39,575 bases of DNA, from the NCBI RefSeq assembly GCF_013822155.1, contig NZ_PNJW01000026.1, positions 1 to 39,575 of the forward strand, written 5' to 3'. Position 1 is the first letter of the stretch; the number at the start of each line of letters is the position of its first letter. Origin of the DNA: Flavobacterium sp. Lineage in GTDB: Bacteria > Bacteroidota > Bacteroidia > Flavobacteriales > Flavobacteriaceae. The position numbers were made by a program, and so were the translations under genes. This document shows positions 23,579 through 31,367 of the stretch, in pieces. Under the pieces are notes generated by a model that worked only from the letters and a program-made list of their open reading frames with translations, was not told the origin of the DNA and ran no database searches.

Positions 23579-25618
23579 ATGAAAAAAATAGCCATTTTAG
23601 CAACGAGCTTGTTTTTAACTTTAACTATGCAAGCACAAGACAGACCTCAACCAAAACCAGGACCGGCTCCTAAAATTAACATTGGAAAACCTCAAACTTT
23701 TGAATTACCTAACGGATTAAAAGTGTTAGTTGTTGAAAACAATAAATTACCAAGAGTTTCTTATAATCTTTCGATTGACAACGCTCCATATTCTGAGGGA
23801 AACAAAAAAGGAGTTTCTGATATGACAAGTAGCATGTTGGGTAATGGAACAAAAACCATTTCTAAAAATGATTTTAACGAAGAAGTTGATTTTTTAGGAG
23901 CTTCCATCAATTTCAGCTCCGATGGTGCTTTTGCTAACGGTCTTTCTAAATATTCTAAAAGAATTATGGAGTTAATGGCCGACGGTGCTTTAAACCCTGT
24001 TTTTACACAAGAAGAATTTGATAAAGAAAAAGCAAAATTAATTGAAGGCTTAAAAGCCGATGAAAAAAGTGTTCCCTCCATTGCCAGAAGAGTAGAACGC
24101 GTTTTAGCTTATGGAAAAAATCATCCTAGAGGCGAATATTTAAGCGAAGAAACCATCAATAATATATCATTAAACGATGTTATTCAAAATTATACTTCTT
24201 ATTTTACCCCTGAAAATGCCTACTTAGTTATTGTGGGCGATGTGAAATTTGCTGAAGTTAAAGCCACAGTAGAAAAATTATTTGGTGCTTGGAAAAAAGC
24301 AACGGCTCCTCAGATAACTTATTCTGACCCAAAAGATGTTCAATACTCACAAATTAATTTTGTAGACGCTTCTAATGCAGTTCAATCTGAAATTTCGGCT
24401 GTCCACATTACGAAATTAAAAATGACCGACAAAGATTATTTTGCCGCAATTGTTGCAAATCAAATTTTAGGAGGTGATTTCAACAGTTACTTAAACATGA
24501 ACTTAAGAGAAGCTCACGGTTGGACTTATGGTGCCCGTTCAAGCTTAAGAGGAAACAAATATGTTGGAAACTTTTCTGCTTCTACGCAAGTGAGAAATGC
24601 GGTAACTGACAGTGCCGTAGTTGAAATTTTAAAAGAAATAAAACGTATCCGAACTGAAAAAGTATCTGAAGAAACATTAAAAAATGTAAAAGCAGGATAC
24701 ATTGGAAAATTTGTAATGGATATTGAAAAACCGGCAACTGTTGCCCGTTATGCTTTACAAACAAAAACACAAGGATTACCGGCTGATTTTTACGAAAATT
24801 ACATTAAAAACATCAATGCAGTTACTGCTGACGATATTTTAAGAGTGTCTAAAAAATATTTCTTAGCTGAAAATTTAAGAATTGTAGTAGTGAGTAAAGG
24901 AACTGATGTTCTTCCCGGTTTAGAAAAACTGAATATTCCAATTTTCTATTTTGATAAATACGGAAATAAAGTAGAAAAACCTGTAGCAAAAACGGTAAGT
25001 GCCGATGTTACTGCAAAATCAGTTTTAGACAAATATATAGCCGCTATCGGTGGACAAAAAGCAGTTTCTGATGTCAAAAGCATTATGACTACTTCATCTG
25101 GAACAGTGCAAGGTATGGCTTTAGAAATGACTACTAAGGTAACATCTAGTAACAAATTGGCGGTGGAAATGAAAGCGATGGGAACTACTATGATGAAACA
25201 GGTAGTGAATGAAAATGGTGCTTATATGGTGCAACAAGGCCAACGAAAAGATTTTACAGGTGATGATTTAAAAGAAATGCAAGCGGGTGCCGTTCCATTT
25301 GAAGAATTAACATTAGCTAACAACAAAGACATTACATTAGGTGCAGTTGAAAACATCAATGGAACAGACGCTTATGCTGTTAAAAACGGAAAATCTACTT
25401 ATTATTTTGATGTGAAAACCGGATTAAAAATTGCAGAAGCCAAAGAATTAGAACAAGGAGGTCAAAAAATGACTCAAATGACCTATTATTCCGACTATAA
25501 AGAAGTGAAAGGGATTAAAGTCCCTCATAAAACCACTTTGAATATTGGTGTTGAACTAGAATTGACAACTTCTGATGTCAAAATCAATGAAGGTGTAAGC
25601 GACGAAGATTTTAAATAA
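23579..25618 (+). CDS. M16 peptidase-like subunit without zinc motif, extra C-terminal domain
   Basis: A 679-residue exported M16-family protein (signal peptide ending MQAQ, about 19). Residues about 35-450 follow the M16 fold, with SYNLSIDNAPYSEG, LRIVVVSKG and NMNLREAHGWTYGARS. Where the zinc motif should be the sequence is SDMTSSMLGNGT, so it has no catalytic site. After about residue 485 there is an extra domain of about 190 residues (SVLDKYIAAIGGQKA to the end) that looks like an outer-membrane lipoprotein-sorting or DUF4292-type beta domain; this is inference. It is cotranscribed with the active partner. Confidence 0.93.
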   Translation: MKKIAILATSLFLTLTMQAQDRPQPKPGPAPKINIGKPQTFELPNGLKVLVVENNKLPRVSYNLSIDNAPYSEGNKKGVSDMTSSMLGNGTKTISKNDFNEEVDFLGASINFSSDGAFANGLSKYSKRIMELMADGALNPVFTQEEFDKEKAKLIEGLKADEKSVPSIARRVERVLAYGKNHPRGEYLSEETINNISLNDVIQNYTSYFTPENAYLVIVGDVKFAEVKATVEKLFGAWKKATAPQITYSDPKDVQYSQINFVDASNAVQSEISAVHITKLKMTDKDYFAAIVANQILGGDFNSYLNMNLREAHGWTYGARSSLRGNKYVGNFSASTQVRNAVTDSAVVEILKEIKRIRTEKVSEETLKNVKAGYIGKFVMDIEKPATVARYALQTKTQGLPADFYENYIKNINAVTADDILRVSKKYFLAENLRIVVVSKGTDVLPGLEKLNIPIFYFDKYGNKVEKPVAKTVSADVTAKSVLDKYIAAIGGQKAVSDVKSIMTTSSGTVQGMALEMTTKVTSSNKLAVEMKAMGTTMMKQVVNENGAYMVQQGQRKDFTGDDLKEMQAGAVPFEELTLANNKDITLGAVENINGTDAYAVKNGKSTYYFDVKTGLKIAEAKELEQGGQKMTQMTYYSDYKEVKGIKVPHKTTLNIGVELELTTSDVKINEGVSDEDFK

Positions 25619-25637
25619 AAAACAACTTTTCAATGAT

Positions 25638-25667
25638 AAAAGGACTGTCAGAAATGGCGGTCCTTTT
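25638..25667. terminator. Terminator between the M16 and EamA genes
   Basis: An 8-bp stem (25638-25645 with 25660-25667) with a T tract. Its right arm touches the stop codon of the convergent EamA gene. Confidence 0.75.
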
Positions 25668-26536
25668 TATTTTCTAGCCGATAAATAAACTCCGACAAGA
25701 ATAATCGCAGCTCCTATAAATTGAACTAACGTCAAGCTTTCATTGTCAACCAATCCCCACATAAAAGCAACAACCGGAATTAAATAAGTAACCGAAGAAG
25801 CAAAAACAGGAGACGAAATTTTTATTAATTTATAAAACAAGATATTAGCTAAAGCCGTTCCTACAATTCCTAAAATAGCGATATAACCAATTACATTTTG
25901 CGTTTCTTGTACTTGTACTGCTTCAAAAAAACCTGAAAAATACAATACAGTAGAAGCCGGTATCAACATAACGATAAAATTTCCGGTTGTAATGCTCAAC
26001 GGATTTAAATCGGATAAATACATTTTAATAAAATTGACATTCATCGCATAACAGACAGAAGCAATAACTAATAATACCGCATAATTATAATTCTGTTCCG
26101 GATGATTGGCAGCTCCATTGAAAATAAGCAATGTACTTCCCATCAAACCAATGAAAACGCCAAAGATTTGTCGTCGTTGAAAATCTATTTTAAAAAGAAT
26201 AATTCCAAGCACTAACGTATTCAAAGGCGTAAGCGAGTTTAAAATAGCACTCACCGAACTGCTGATTTGTGTTTGAGCAACAGAAAACAGAAAAACCGGA
26301 ATAAAAGTGCCAAAAACAGCCGTCAAAGCAAGGTATTTCCAATGGCGTAATTCAATATTTTTGATACTGTTGAATCCGATAATCAACAGAAATACCGCAG
26401 CAAAAACCATTCGCAATGAACCTAATTGATAAGGCGTTAAAGCCACTAAACCTCTTTTGATAAGAATAAATGAGCTACCCCAAATAAGGGCTAAAACGAC
26501 TAAGTAAACGAACCTTAAATTCTTGTTTTCCATCAA
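25667..26536 (-). CDS. EamA-family (drug/metabolite) transporter
   Basis: An inner-membrane transporter of 289 residues with about ten hydrophobic helices in two EamA repeats (about 8-140 and 150-287). Family landmarks are LALIWGSSFILIKRGL near the N-terminus, SVSAILNSLTPL at the end of the first repeat, and SSPVFASSVTYLIPVVAFMWG with FIGAAIILVGVYLS in the second. The substrate cannot be predicted; members export amino acids, sugars or metabolites. The start is ATG 26536 or the next codon. It is divergent from the HMA gene. Confidence 0.9.
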   Translation of the reverse strand: MMENKNLRFVYLVVLALIWGSSFILIKRGLVALTPYQLGSLRMVFAAVFLLIIGFNSIKNIELRHWKYLALTAVFGTFIPVFLFSVAQTQISSSVSAILNSLTPLNTLVLGIILFKIDFQRRQIFGVFIGLMGSTLLIFNGAANHPEQNYNYAVLLVIASVCYAMNVNFIKMYLSDLNPLSITTGNFIVMLIPASTVLYFSGFFEAVQVQETQNVIGYIAILGIVGTALANILFYKLIKISSPVFASSVTYLIPVVAFMWGLVDNESLTLVQFIGAAIILVGVYLSARK

Positions 26537-26594
26537 CTTTTTATTGCGTCACAAAACTCCGTTAATTTTCGCAAATAAAAAGCGAAAAAAATGT

Positions 26595-26602
26595 TATTTT
26601 TG
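26595..26602 (+). promoter_or_regulatory. Predicted -7 element for the HMA lipoprotein gene
   Basis: TATTTTTG. A start near 26607 leaves about 45 nt of leader before ATG 26653 and rules out the in-frame ATG at 26605. Confidence 0.5.
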
Positions 26603-26652
26603 TATTGAATTACAAACAAACTTTTTACACTTCATTTTTAAAAATAAAACAT

Positions 26653-27048
26653 ATGAAATTCACAAAAAAAATCGCCTTATTTGCCTTTACAATTTTATCA
26701 ATTGTAAGTTGCAAAAAGGAAGCAACAGAAACTGCAACCACCGAACAAACGCAAGAACAACCTGCTCAATTAGCCACTGCCTCTTTTACCATTGAAGGAA
26801 TGAGTTGTGAAGTTGGCTGTGCAAATCATTTAGAAAAAAAATTAGCTAAATTAAATGGTGTTCAAAAAGCAGAAGTTGATTTTGAAGCTAAAAAAGCAAC
26901 CATTGAATATGATGCAAACAAAGTAACTCCGGAAGTGCTGGTTCAAACGGTTGAAGGAGCTGCAGATGGTAAAACGTATAAAGTATCCGACATGACTAAT
27001 TCTGCTGATCATGCTCTTCTTTTTACAAAAGAAAAAGAAAACAGCTGA
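26653..27048 (+). CDS. HMA-domain lipoprotein, frame shifted near its end
   Basis: A heavy-metal-associated domain protein anchored as a lipoprotein: signal peptide with lipobox SIVSC (Cys20), a Thr/Glu/Gln-rich linker, then an HMA domain at about 43-112. The metal-loop motif is GMSCEVGC (Cys52, Cys56), that is C-x3-C and not the C-x2-C of copper chaperones. The frame stops at 27046-27048 after KEKENS, but the +1 frame continues with a Lys-rich segment and a Cys-rich end, so the gene appears frameshifted in an A-rich run around 27027-27043. The HMA domain itself is intact. A terminator follows the displaced tail, not this stop. Confidence 0.85.
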   Translation: MKFTKKIALFAFTILSIVSCKKEATETATTEQTQEQPAQLATASFTIEGMSCEVGCANHLEKKLAKLNGVQKAEVDFEAKKATIEYDANKVTPEVLVQTVEGAADGKTYKVSDMTNSADHALLFTKEKENS

Positions 27049-27145
27049 TTCTAAAAAAGAAAACGCTTCTAGCGAAGAAAAAAAAGGATGCGAACCTGAA
27101 AAAAAATCAGGATGTTGTTCTGCTAAAAAAGTGGAGACGTTATAA
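27041..27145 (+). other. Displaced C-terminal tail of the HMA protein
   Basis: In the +1 frame relative to the HMA gene, the codons from 27041 read TADSKKENASSEEKKG and end in GCEPEKKSGCCSAKK plus VETL, stopping at 27143-27145. A Cys-rich, Lys-rich tail is what a metal-binding lipoprotein would carry, and the terminator begins 12 bp later. It is either the lost end of the gene, the product of ribosomal frameshifting, or evidence of a sequencing error in a homopolymer. Confidence 0.7.
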
Positions 27146-27156
27146 AAAGATCATAA

Positions 27157-27184
27157 AAAAAAGAGTCCTATTGGACTCTTTTTT
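27157..27184. terminator. Bidirectional terminator between the HMA gene and gldD
   Basis: A perfect 12-bp stem (27157-27168 with 27173-27184) with a TATT loop. Confidence 0.9.
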
Positions 27185-27191
27185 ATGTTGA

Positions 27192-27755
27192 TTACTTCTT
27201 CCAACGCATCGTTTCCATCAATGTTTGCATGTCGTCTTTAATATAACTTGATGCCGGCATAATCGAATCAAAGTTGGGTTTAGAATAAAAATATACAGAA
27301 CCGGTAACAAAATGTTGAATACTGTCTGTTAAATAAAACTGTGTGTTTGATGCAGCATTTCCTCCCACTTGATAAAACATACCATAAACCTTATCTTTAG
27401 TGTTGATAAAAGGCGTTTCCACAATATCATCAGCTTTAATCACGTGCTCGTAGGTGAGTTTTTGAGCATCTTTCAGTAAAATATCAATATTATTATTGAC
27501 TTTTCGGTACGTTAAATAAACAGTGGCTTTCATTTTTGGATATTCTATGGTTACGGCACAATCTTCCTTTACTTTAACTTTGGTATCAGTGTTATAGTCA
27601 AAATTAAACGGACAAGGACTATCAAAATCCATATAATTTGCCATTTGATAATCCAAACGTAATTGAGCGGTAGGTTTCGGCAAGGCATCTTCTTTACAAG
27701 CCATAAAAAACCCCAACATCATGAATAACCCAAAATATAAACTCTTTTTACGCAT
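27192..27755 (-). CDS. gldD: Gliding motility lipoprotein GldD
   Basis: Lipoprotein required for gliding motility and the linked type IX secretion system in Flavobacterium. The 187-residue protein has a signal peptide with lipobox FFMAC (Cys20), then RLDYQMANYMDFDSPCPFNFDYN and KDKVYGMFYQVGGNAASNTQFYLTDS, both typical of GldD. It overlaps the end of gldE by 8 bp and is the last gene of mutY-ssb-gldE-gldD, the order known from F. johnsoniae. Its molecular role is not settled. Confidence 0.95.
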   Translation of the reverse strand: MRKKSLYFGLFMMLGFFMACKEDALPKPTAQLRLDYQMANYMDFDSPCPFNFDYNTDTKVKVKEDCAVTIEYPKMKATVYLTYRKVNNNIDILLKDAQKLTYEHVIKADDIVETPFINTKDKVYGMFYQVGGNAASNTQFYLTDSIQHFVTGSVYFYSKPNFDSIMPASSYIKDDMQTLMETMRWKK

Positions 27756-29043
27756 CTAAAGTCACTTTAATTTGTTTTACCCGTTTCTTGTCAACCGACT
27801 CAATAGTAAAAAGACATTTGTCAAAAGTAATTTTTTGTCCTTTCCGTGGAAATGTACCTATGATTTCCAAAATAAAACCGGCTAATGTTTCTGCTTCCCC
27901 TTTATTATTTTCAAATAAATCATCATCTACTTCAACAATTCTATAAAAATCTTTCAAGTTAATCTTCCCTTCAAATAAAAAATTCTTGTCGTCAATTTGA
28001 GAATAATTTATGTTTTCATCGTCAAATTCATCACTGATATCACCCACAATTTCTTCGATAATGTCCTCTAATGTAATCACGCCGGAAGTTCCTCCATATT
28101 CATCAACCACAATCGCTAAATGATTTTTCATGCTTTGGAAATCTTTTAATAAATTATCCAGTTTTTTGTTTTCTGGCACAAAAAGTGGTTCTCTCAACAA
28201 GGTGGTCCAATCAAATTCTTTTTTATCAATGTGAGGCAACAAATCTTTGACGTATAAAACGCCTTCAATCTGATCAATATTGTCTCGATAAACCGGAATT
28301 CTCGAATACCCTTTGTCTAAAATTTTGGCAATGACTTCTGTAAATGGTTCTTCAATTTCTAAGGCAAATAAGTCAATTCTCGGACTCATCACTTGGCTAG
28401 TATCTGTGTTCCCGAAGGACACGATCCCTTCCAGAATTTTTTGTTCTTCTTGTGATGTATCTTCAGACGATGTTAATTCCAATGCCTGGGACAATTGGTT
28501 AACCGAAATATTAGATTTTTGTTTGCCTAATTTATTTTCCAAAAAGATTGTAATGGCACGCATTGGCATATTAATTGGCGTCAACAACATATTCAAAATA
28601 GCTATTGGAGATGCTATCTTTTTAGCGAATTTTACATTGTTTCGGTTAGCATAAACCTTGGGCAAAACCTCCCCAAAAAATAAAATTAAAAAAGTAACAA
28701 CACCAACTTCGATTGCAAAACGAAGCCAGTCAAACTTAATTTGACTAAATAAATCTTCTTTTATAAAAGAGAAAATGATAACAATACCAATATTAATAAA
28801 ATTATTTGCAATTAATAAAGTAGCCAATAATTTTTTTGGTTTGCTAAGTAAGGCAGAAATAATATTTCCTTTGGATTGGTTTTGAGCAGTTGCCTCGTCG
28901 ATATCTTTATTGGATAATGAAAAAAGAGCTACTTCAGATCCAGATATTAAGGCAGAAAATAAAAGCAAAACGAGAATGCCCAAAGTTCCTAAGAGCAAAC
29001 TCGTATCTATATTTTCTAACAAACTCGACGGTTCAGGGTCCAA
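27748..29043 (-). CDS. gldE: Gliding motility-associated protein GldE (CNNM/CorC type)
   Basis: A 431-residue membrane protein of the CNNM/CorC (old name HlyC/CorC) family. It has a DUF21 membrane domain at about 15-200 (FSALISGSEVALFSLS, FFGEVLPKVYANRN), a CBS-domain pair at about 215-345 (VMSPRIDLFALE, HLAIVVDEYGGTSGVITLEDIIEEIVGDI) and a C-terminal CorC_HlyC domain at about 350-431. Relatives are linked to Mg2+ or other cation transport; in F. johnsoniae GldE works with GldD. It starts 22 bp after ssb and overlaps gldD, which implies cotranscription. Confidence 0.95.
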   Translation of the reverse strand: MDPEPSSLLENIDTSLLLGTLGILVLLLFSALISGSEVALFSLSNKDIDEATAQNQSKGNIISALLSKPKKLLATLLIANNFINIGIVIIFSFIKEDLFSQIKFDWLRFAIEVGVVTFLILFFGEVLPKVYANRNNVKFAKKIASPIAILNMLLTPINMPMRAITIFLENKLGKQKSNISVNQLSQALELTSSEDTSQEEQKILEGIVSFGNTDTSQVMSPRIDLFALEIEEPFTEVIAKILDKGYSRIPVYRDNIDQIEGVLYVKDLLPHIDKKEFDWTTLLREPLFVPENKKLDNLLKDFQSMKNHLAIVVDEYGGTSGVITLEDIIEEIVGDISDEFDDENINYSQIDDKNFLFEGKINLKDFYRIVEVDDDLFENNKGEAETLAGFILEIIGTFPRKGQKITFDKCLFTIESVDKKRVKQIKVTLDA

Positions 29044-29065
29044 ATTTAATTATATTGGTTAGACA

Positions 29066-29512
29066 TTAATAGGGTAAATCATCTTGATTACCGCTACCTC
29101 TTTGGGCTTCAAAATTAGTGTTTTTATTTGGTTCTGTCATTGAAGGAACCTGTTGTTTATTTAACTCTGTTTCTTTCTTAGTAGTTAAAAAAGTAAATTC
29201 AGTCACTTGAATTTCTGTAGTGTATTTTGTTTGACCATCTTCCGCTTGCCATTGTCTTGATTTTATTCGCCCTTCAACATAAATTTTATCTCCTTTTGAA
29301 AGGTATTTTTCGCAAATTTCAGCGGCTTTATTTCGAACAACCAAGTTATGCCATTCCGTAGATGTTATTTTTTCATTGGTAGTTTTATTAATATAAACTT
29401 CATTTGTTGCCAAAGGAAACCTTCCAATACAATTACCACCATCGAAATAATGCATTTTTACATCGTCACCTAAATGACCTATTAACATAACCTTATTTAA
29501 AGTTCCATTCAT
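29066..29512 (-). CDS. ssb: Single-stranded DNA-binding protein
   Basis: SSB, which coats single-stranded DNA in replication and repair and recruits partners through its C-terminal tip. The 148-residue protein has an OB fold at about 1-110 (NKVMLIGHLGDDV, EWHNLVVRNKAAEICEKYLSKGDKIYVEGR, RQWQAEDGQTKYTTEIQV), a short Gln/Asn/Thr-rich linker and the acidic tip NQDDLPY. The last residue is Tyr where most SSBs have Phe. It lies between mutY and gldE on one strand. Confidence 0.96.
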   Translation of the reverse strand: MNGTLNKVMLIGHLGDDVKMHYFDGGNCIGRFPLATNEVYINKTTNEKITSTEWHNLVVRNKAAEICEKYLSKGDKIYVEGRIKSRQWQAEDGQTKYTTEIQVTEFTFLTTKKETELNKQQVPSMTEPNKNTNFEAQRGSGNQDDLPY

Positions 29513-29562
29513 AATATTTTGTTGTTTTTGGACAGTATCAAAGTTACGAATTTAATAACAGT

Positions 29563-30600
29563 TTAAAAATACTTTTCAATAAAATTAAAAATCACAATAG
29601 GGAACGGTCTCTTTTTGATAGATTGTTTTGACTTTGCATTTTCCAATTTTCCTTTCACTTGAATATTCCAAAATCTGATTTTCAACCGTTGATGGGATAA
29701 AATATGCAAAATACTTTTTTCTTCATAGGCATTAATAGATATTATTTCATTTGAAAAAAATTTCACTTTATTGATTTCATCTGTAATTTCTTTCTCTGTA
29801 AATTCAATTAAAGATTCAATTAAGGGAAATTCGTATAGATTATGCCAAATACCTTTTTCGGTCCGCTGTTGAATAATTGAATTTCCATGTTCATCTTCAA
29901 ATACCAAATAATTAAAAAAACGTTCGGTCACTTTTGTCTTTTTTAATTTAACCGGGAGCTGATTTACTTTATTTTTTTGCAATGCGACACAACTATCATT
30001 CAAAACACAAACGGAACAATTGGGATTTTTTGGCATACATTGCAACGCTCCAAATTCCATAATAGCTTGATTAAACTGCAAAGAATTCCTTTTATCTAAG
30101 ACTTCATAAGCCAAAGCTGCAAACTCTTTTTTGGCTATTGTTGAGGAAATGTCAGTCTCCACATCAAAATAACGAGCTAACACGCGAAAAACATTCCCAT
30201 CTACAACAGGAACCGGCTCATTAGAACTAAAAGAGGCAATTGCTGCAGCTGTATATGTTCCAATTCCTTTTAATTTTAATAATTCCTGATAAGAAGTCGG
30301 GAAATTCCCACCCAAATCAAAAGCAACCAGTTGAGCTGTTTTATGAAGATTTCTAGCACGAGAATAATAACCGAGTCCCTGCCAAAGTTTTAAAACTTGC
30401 TCTTCTGATGCATTTGCTAAATCAAATACCGTTGGAAACGTCTCCACAAAGGCTATATAATAAGGCAAACCTTGGGCAACTCGCGTTTGTTGTAAGATGA
30501 TTTCTGAAAGCCATATTTTGTAAGGATTTGTAGTGTTTCGCCAAGGCAAATCTCGTTTATTTTCTAAATACCAAGATATAAGCCGATTAGAAAAAGTCAT
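29563..30600 (-). CDS. mutY: A/G-specific adenine glycosylase MutY
   Basis: Removes adenine mispaired with 8-oxoguanine, preventing G-to-T mutations. Of 345 residues, the N-terminal domain has RDLPWRNTTNPYKIWLSEIILQQTRV, the helix-hairpin-helix LKGIGTYTAAAIASF with the catalytic Asp in VVDGNVFRVLARYF, and the 4Fe-4S cluster loop CMPKNPNCSVCVLNDSC (C-x6-C-x2-C-x5-C). The C-terminal NUDIX-like domain (about 225-345) reads the 8-oxoG. It heads mutY-ssb-gldE-gldD and is divergent from the HU gene. Confidence 0.96.
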   Translation of the reverse strand: MTFSNRLISWYLENKRDLPWRNTTNPYKIWLSEIILQQTRVAQGLPYYIAFVETFPTVFDLANASEEQVLKLWQGLGYYSRARNLHKTAQLVAFDLGGNFPTSYQELLKLKGIGTYTAAAIASFSSNEPVPVVDGNVFRVLARYFDVETDISSTIAKKEFAALAYEVLDKRNSLQFNQAIMEFGALQCMPKNPNCSVCVLNDSCVALQKNKVNQLPVKLKKTKVTERFFNYLVFEDEHGNSIIQQRTEKGIWHNLYEFPLIESLIEFTEKEITDEINKVKFFSNEIISINAYEEKSILHILSHQRLKIRFWNIQVKGKLENAKSKQSIKKRPFPIVIFNFIEKYF

Positions 30601-30659
30601 ATTTTTAATTTGGTTAACAAAAGTATAAGTTTATGTGATTAAATTTTAATCAATTATGC

Positions 30660-30691
30660 TTGAATAATTGTTTTTTTAATTTGTATATTTG
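30660..30691 (+). promoter_or_regulatory. Predicted promoter of the HU gene
   Basis: TTG (30660-30662), a 21-bp spacer, TATATTTG (30684-30691): a full match to the Bacteroidetes promoter pattern, 42 bp before the ATG. Confidence 0.7.
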
Positions 30692-30733
30692 CACACTCAA
30701 AAATTTACACATAAATAATTAATACGAAAGAAA

Positions 30734-31027
30734 ATGACGAAAGCAGATATCGTAGCGAAGATTTCAGAAAAATTAGGACTTGAAAAAGGTGATGTTCAAG
30801 CAACTGTAGAATCTTTTATGGAAGAAGTTAAAAACTCATTAGAAACTGGCGACAATGTTTATTTAAGAGGTTTTGGAAGCTTTATTATCAAAACAAGAGC
30901 TGAAAAAACAGGAAGAAACATTTCAAAAAACACAACAATTAAAATTCCTGCTCACAACATTCCGGCATTCAAACCAGCAAAGGTTTTTGTTGAAGGTGTG
31001 AAAACCAACACTGAAGTAGCAGTATAA
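30734..31027 (+). CDS. HU-family DNA-binding protein
   Basis: A histone-like protein of the HU/IHF family, 97 residues, which bends and compacts DNA as a dimer. The N-terminal helices MTKADIVAKISEKLGLEKGDVQATVESFMEEV are followed by the signature GDNVYLRGFGSFIIKTRAEKTGRN, the DNA-gripping beta-arm with IPAHNIPAFKPAKVF, and a short tail. It starts at the only sensible ATG. A 30-codon gene for a basic ribosomal-type protein follows 30 bp downstream and ends at the shared terminator, so the two are probably one transcript. Confidence 0.95.
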   Translation: MTKADIVAKISEKLGLEKGDVQATVESFMEEVKNSLETGDNVYLRGFGSFIIKTRAEKTGRNISKNTTIKIPAHNIPAFKPAKVFVEGVKTNTEVAV

Positions 31028-31057
31028 CTCATTTATTAATACCAAAAAGATCACACT

Positions 31058-31150
31058 ATGCCAAGTGGAAAAAAGAGAAAGAGACATAAGGTAGCGACGC
31101 ACAAACGTAAGAAAAGAGCGAGAGCTAACCGTCACAAAAAGAAAAAGTAG
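31058..31150 (+). CDS. mS38/bS22-like 30-residue basic ribosomal protein
   Basis: A tiny ORF, too short for normal cut-offs: MPSGKKRKRHKVATHKRKK then RARANRHKKKK, 30 residues of which about two-thirds are Lys, Arg or His. The pattern KKRKRHK-x3-HKRKKR matches the AURKAIP1/COX24 domain, found in mitochondrial ribosomal protein mS38 and the mycobacterial small-subunit protein bS22. It probably binds 16S rRNA in the small subunit. It lies between HU and RNase G, and the stem of the following terminator begins inside its last codons. Confidence 0.85.
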   Translation: MPSGKKRKRHKVATHKRKKRARANRHKKKK

Positions 31151-31170
31151 TGTAAACTACTTTTTTCTTT
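31142..31170 (+). terminator. Terminator overlapping the stop of the bS22-like gene
   Basis: A perfect 10-bp stem (31142-31151 with 31156-31165) with a GTAA loop and T tract. The left arm contains the TAG stop codon. Confidence 0.85.
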
Positions 31171-31190
31171 TACAAAAAGTTCTTTGAAAT

Positions 31191-31217
31191 GAAACAGTAA
31201 AAAACAATAACTGTTTC
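31191..31217. repeat. Inverted repeat between bS22-like gene and rng
   Basis: GAAACAGT (31191-31198) and ACTGTTTC (31210-31217) form a perfect 8-bp stem with an 11-nt loop. It may be an operator or leader hairpin for rng; no T tract follows. Confidence 0.5.
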
Positions 31218-31271
31218 ACCGGGTACAAAACTACCTGTTTAAAATATTGTTTAATCCATCCTTACAATTAG

Positions 31272-31343
31272 GCCTTAAGCTTTATGCTATAAGCTTTAAG
31301 CAATTTAAATTGCCTATCGCCTATTGCTATTGCCTATTGCTAA
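31272..31343. repeat. Degenerate direct repeats before rng
   Basis: AAGCTTTA occurs twice (31278-31285 and 31292-31299 region) and is followed by a run of CTATTGC-like heptamers (GCCTATCGCCTATTGC, then CTATTGCCTATTGCT) up to about 31343, close to the rng start. This looks like an intergenic repeat expansion, not coding sequence. Confidence 0.6.
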
Positions 31344-31367
31344 AAAGTTCGGATAAAAATTTACAAC

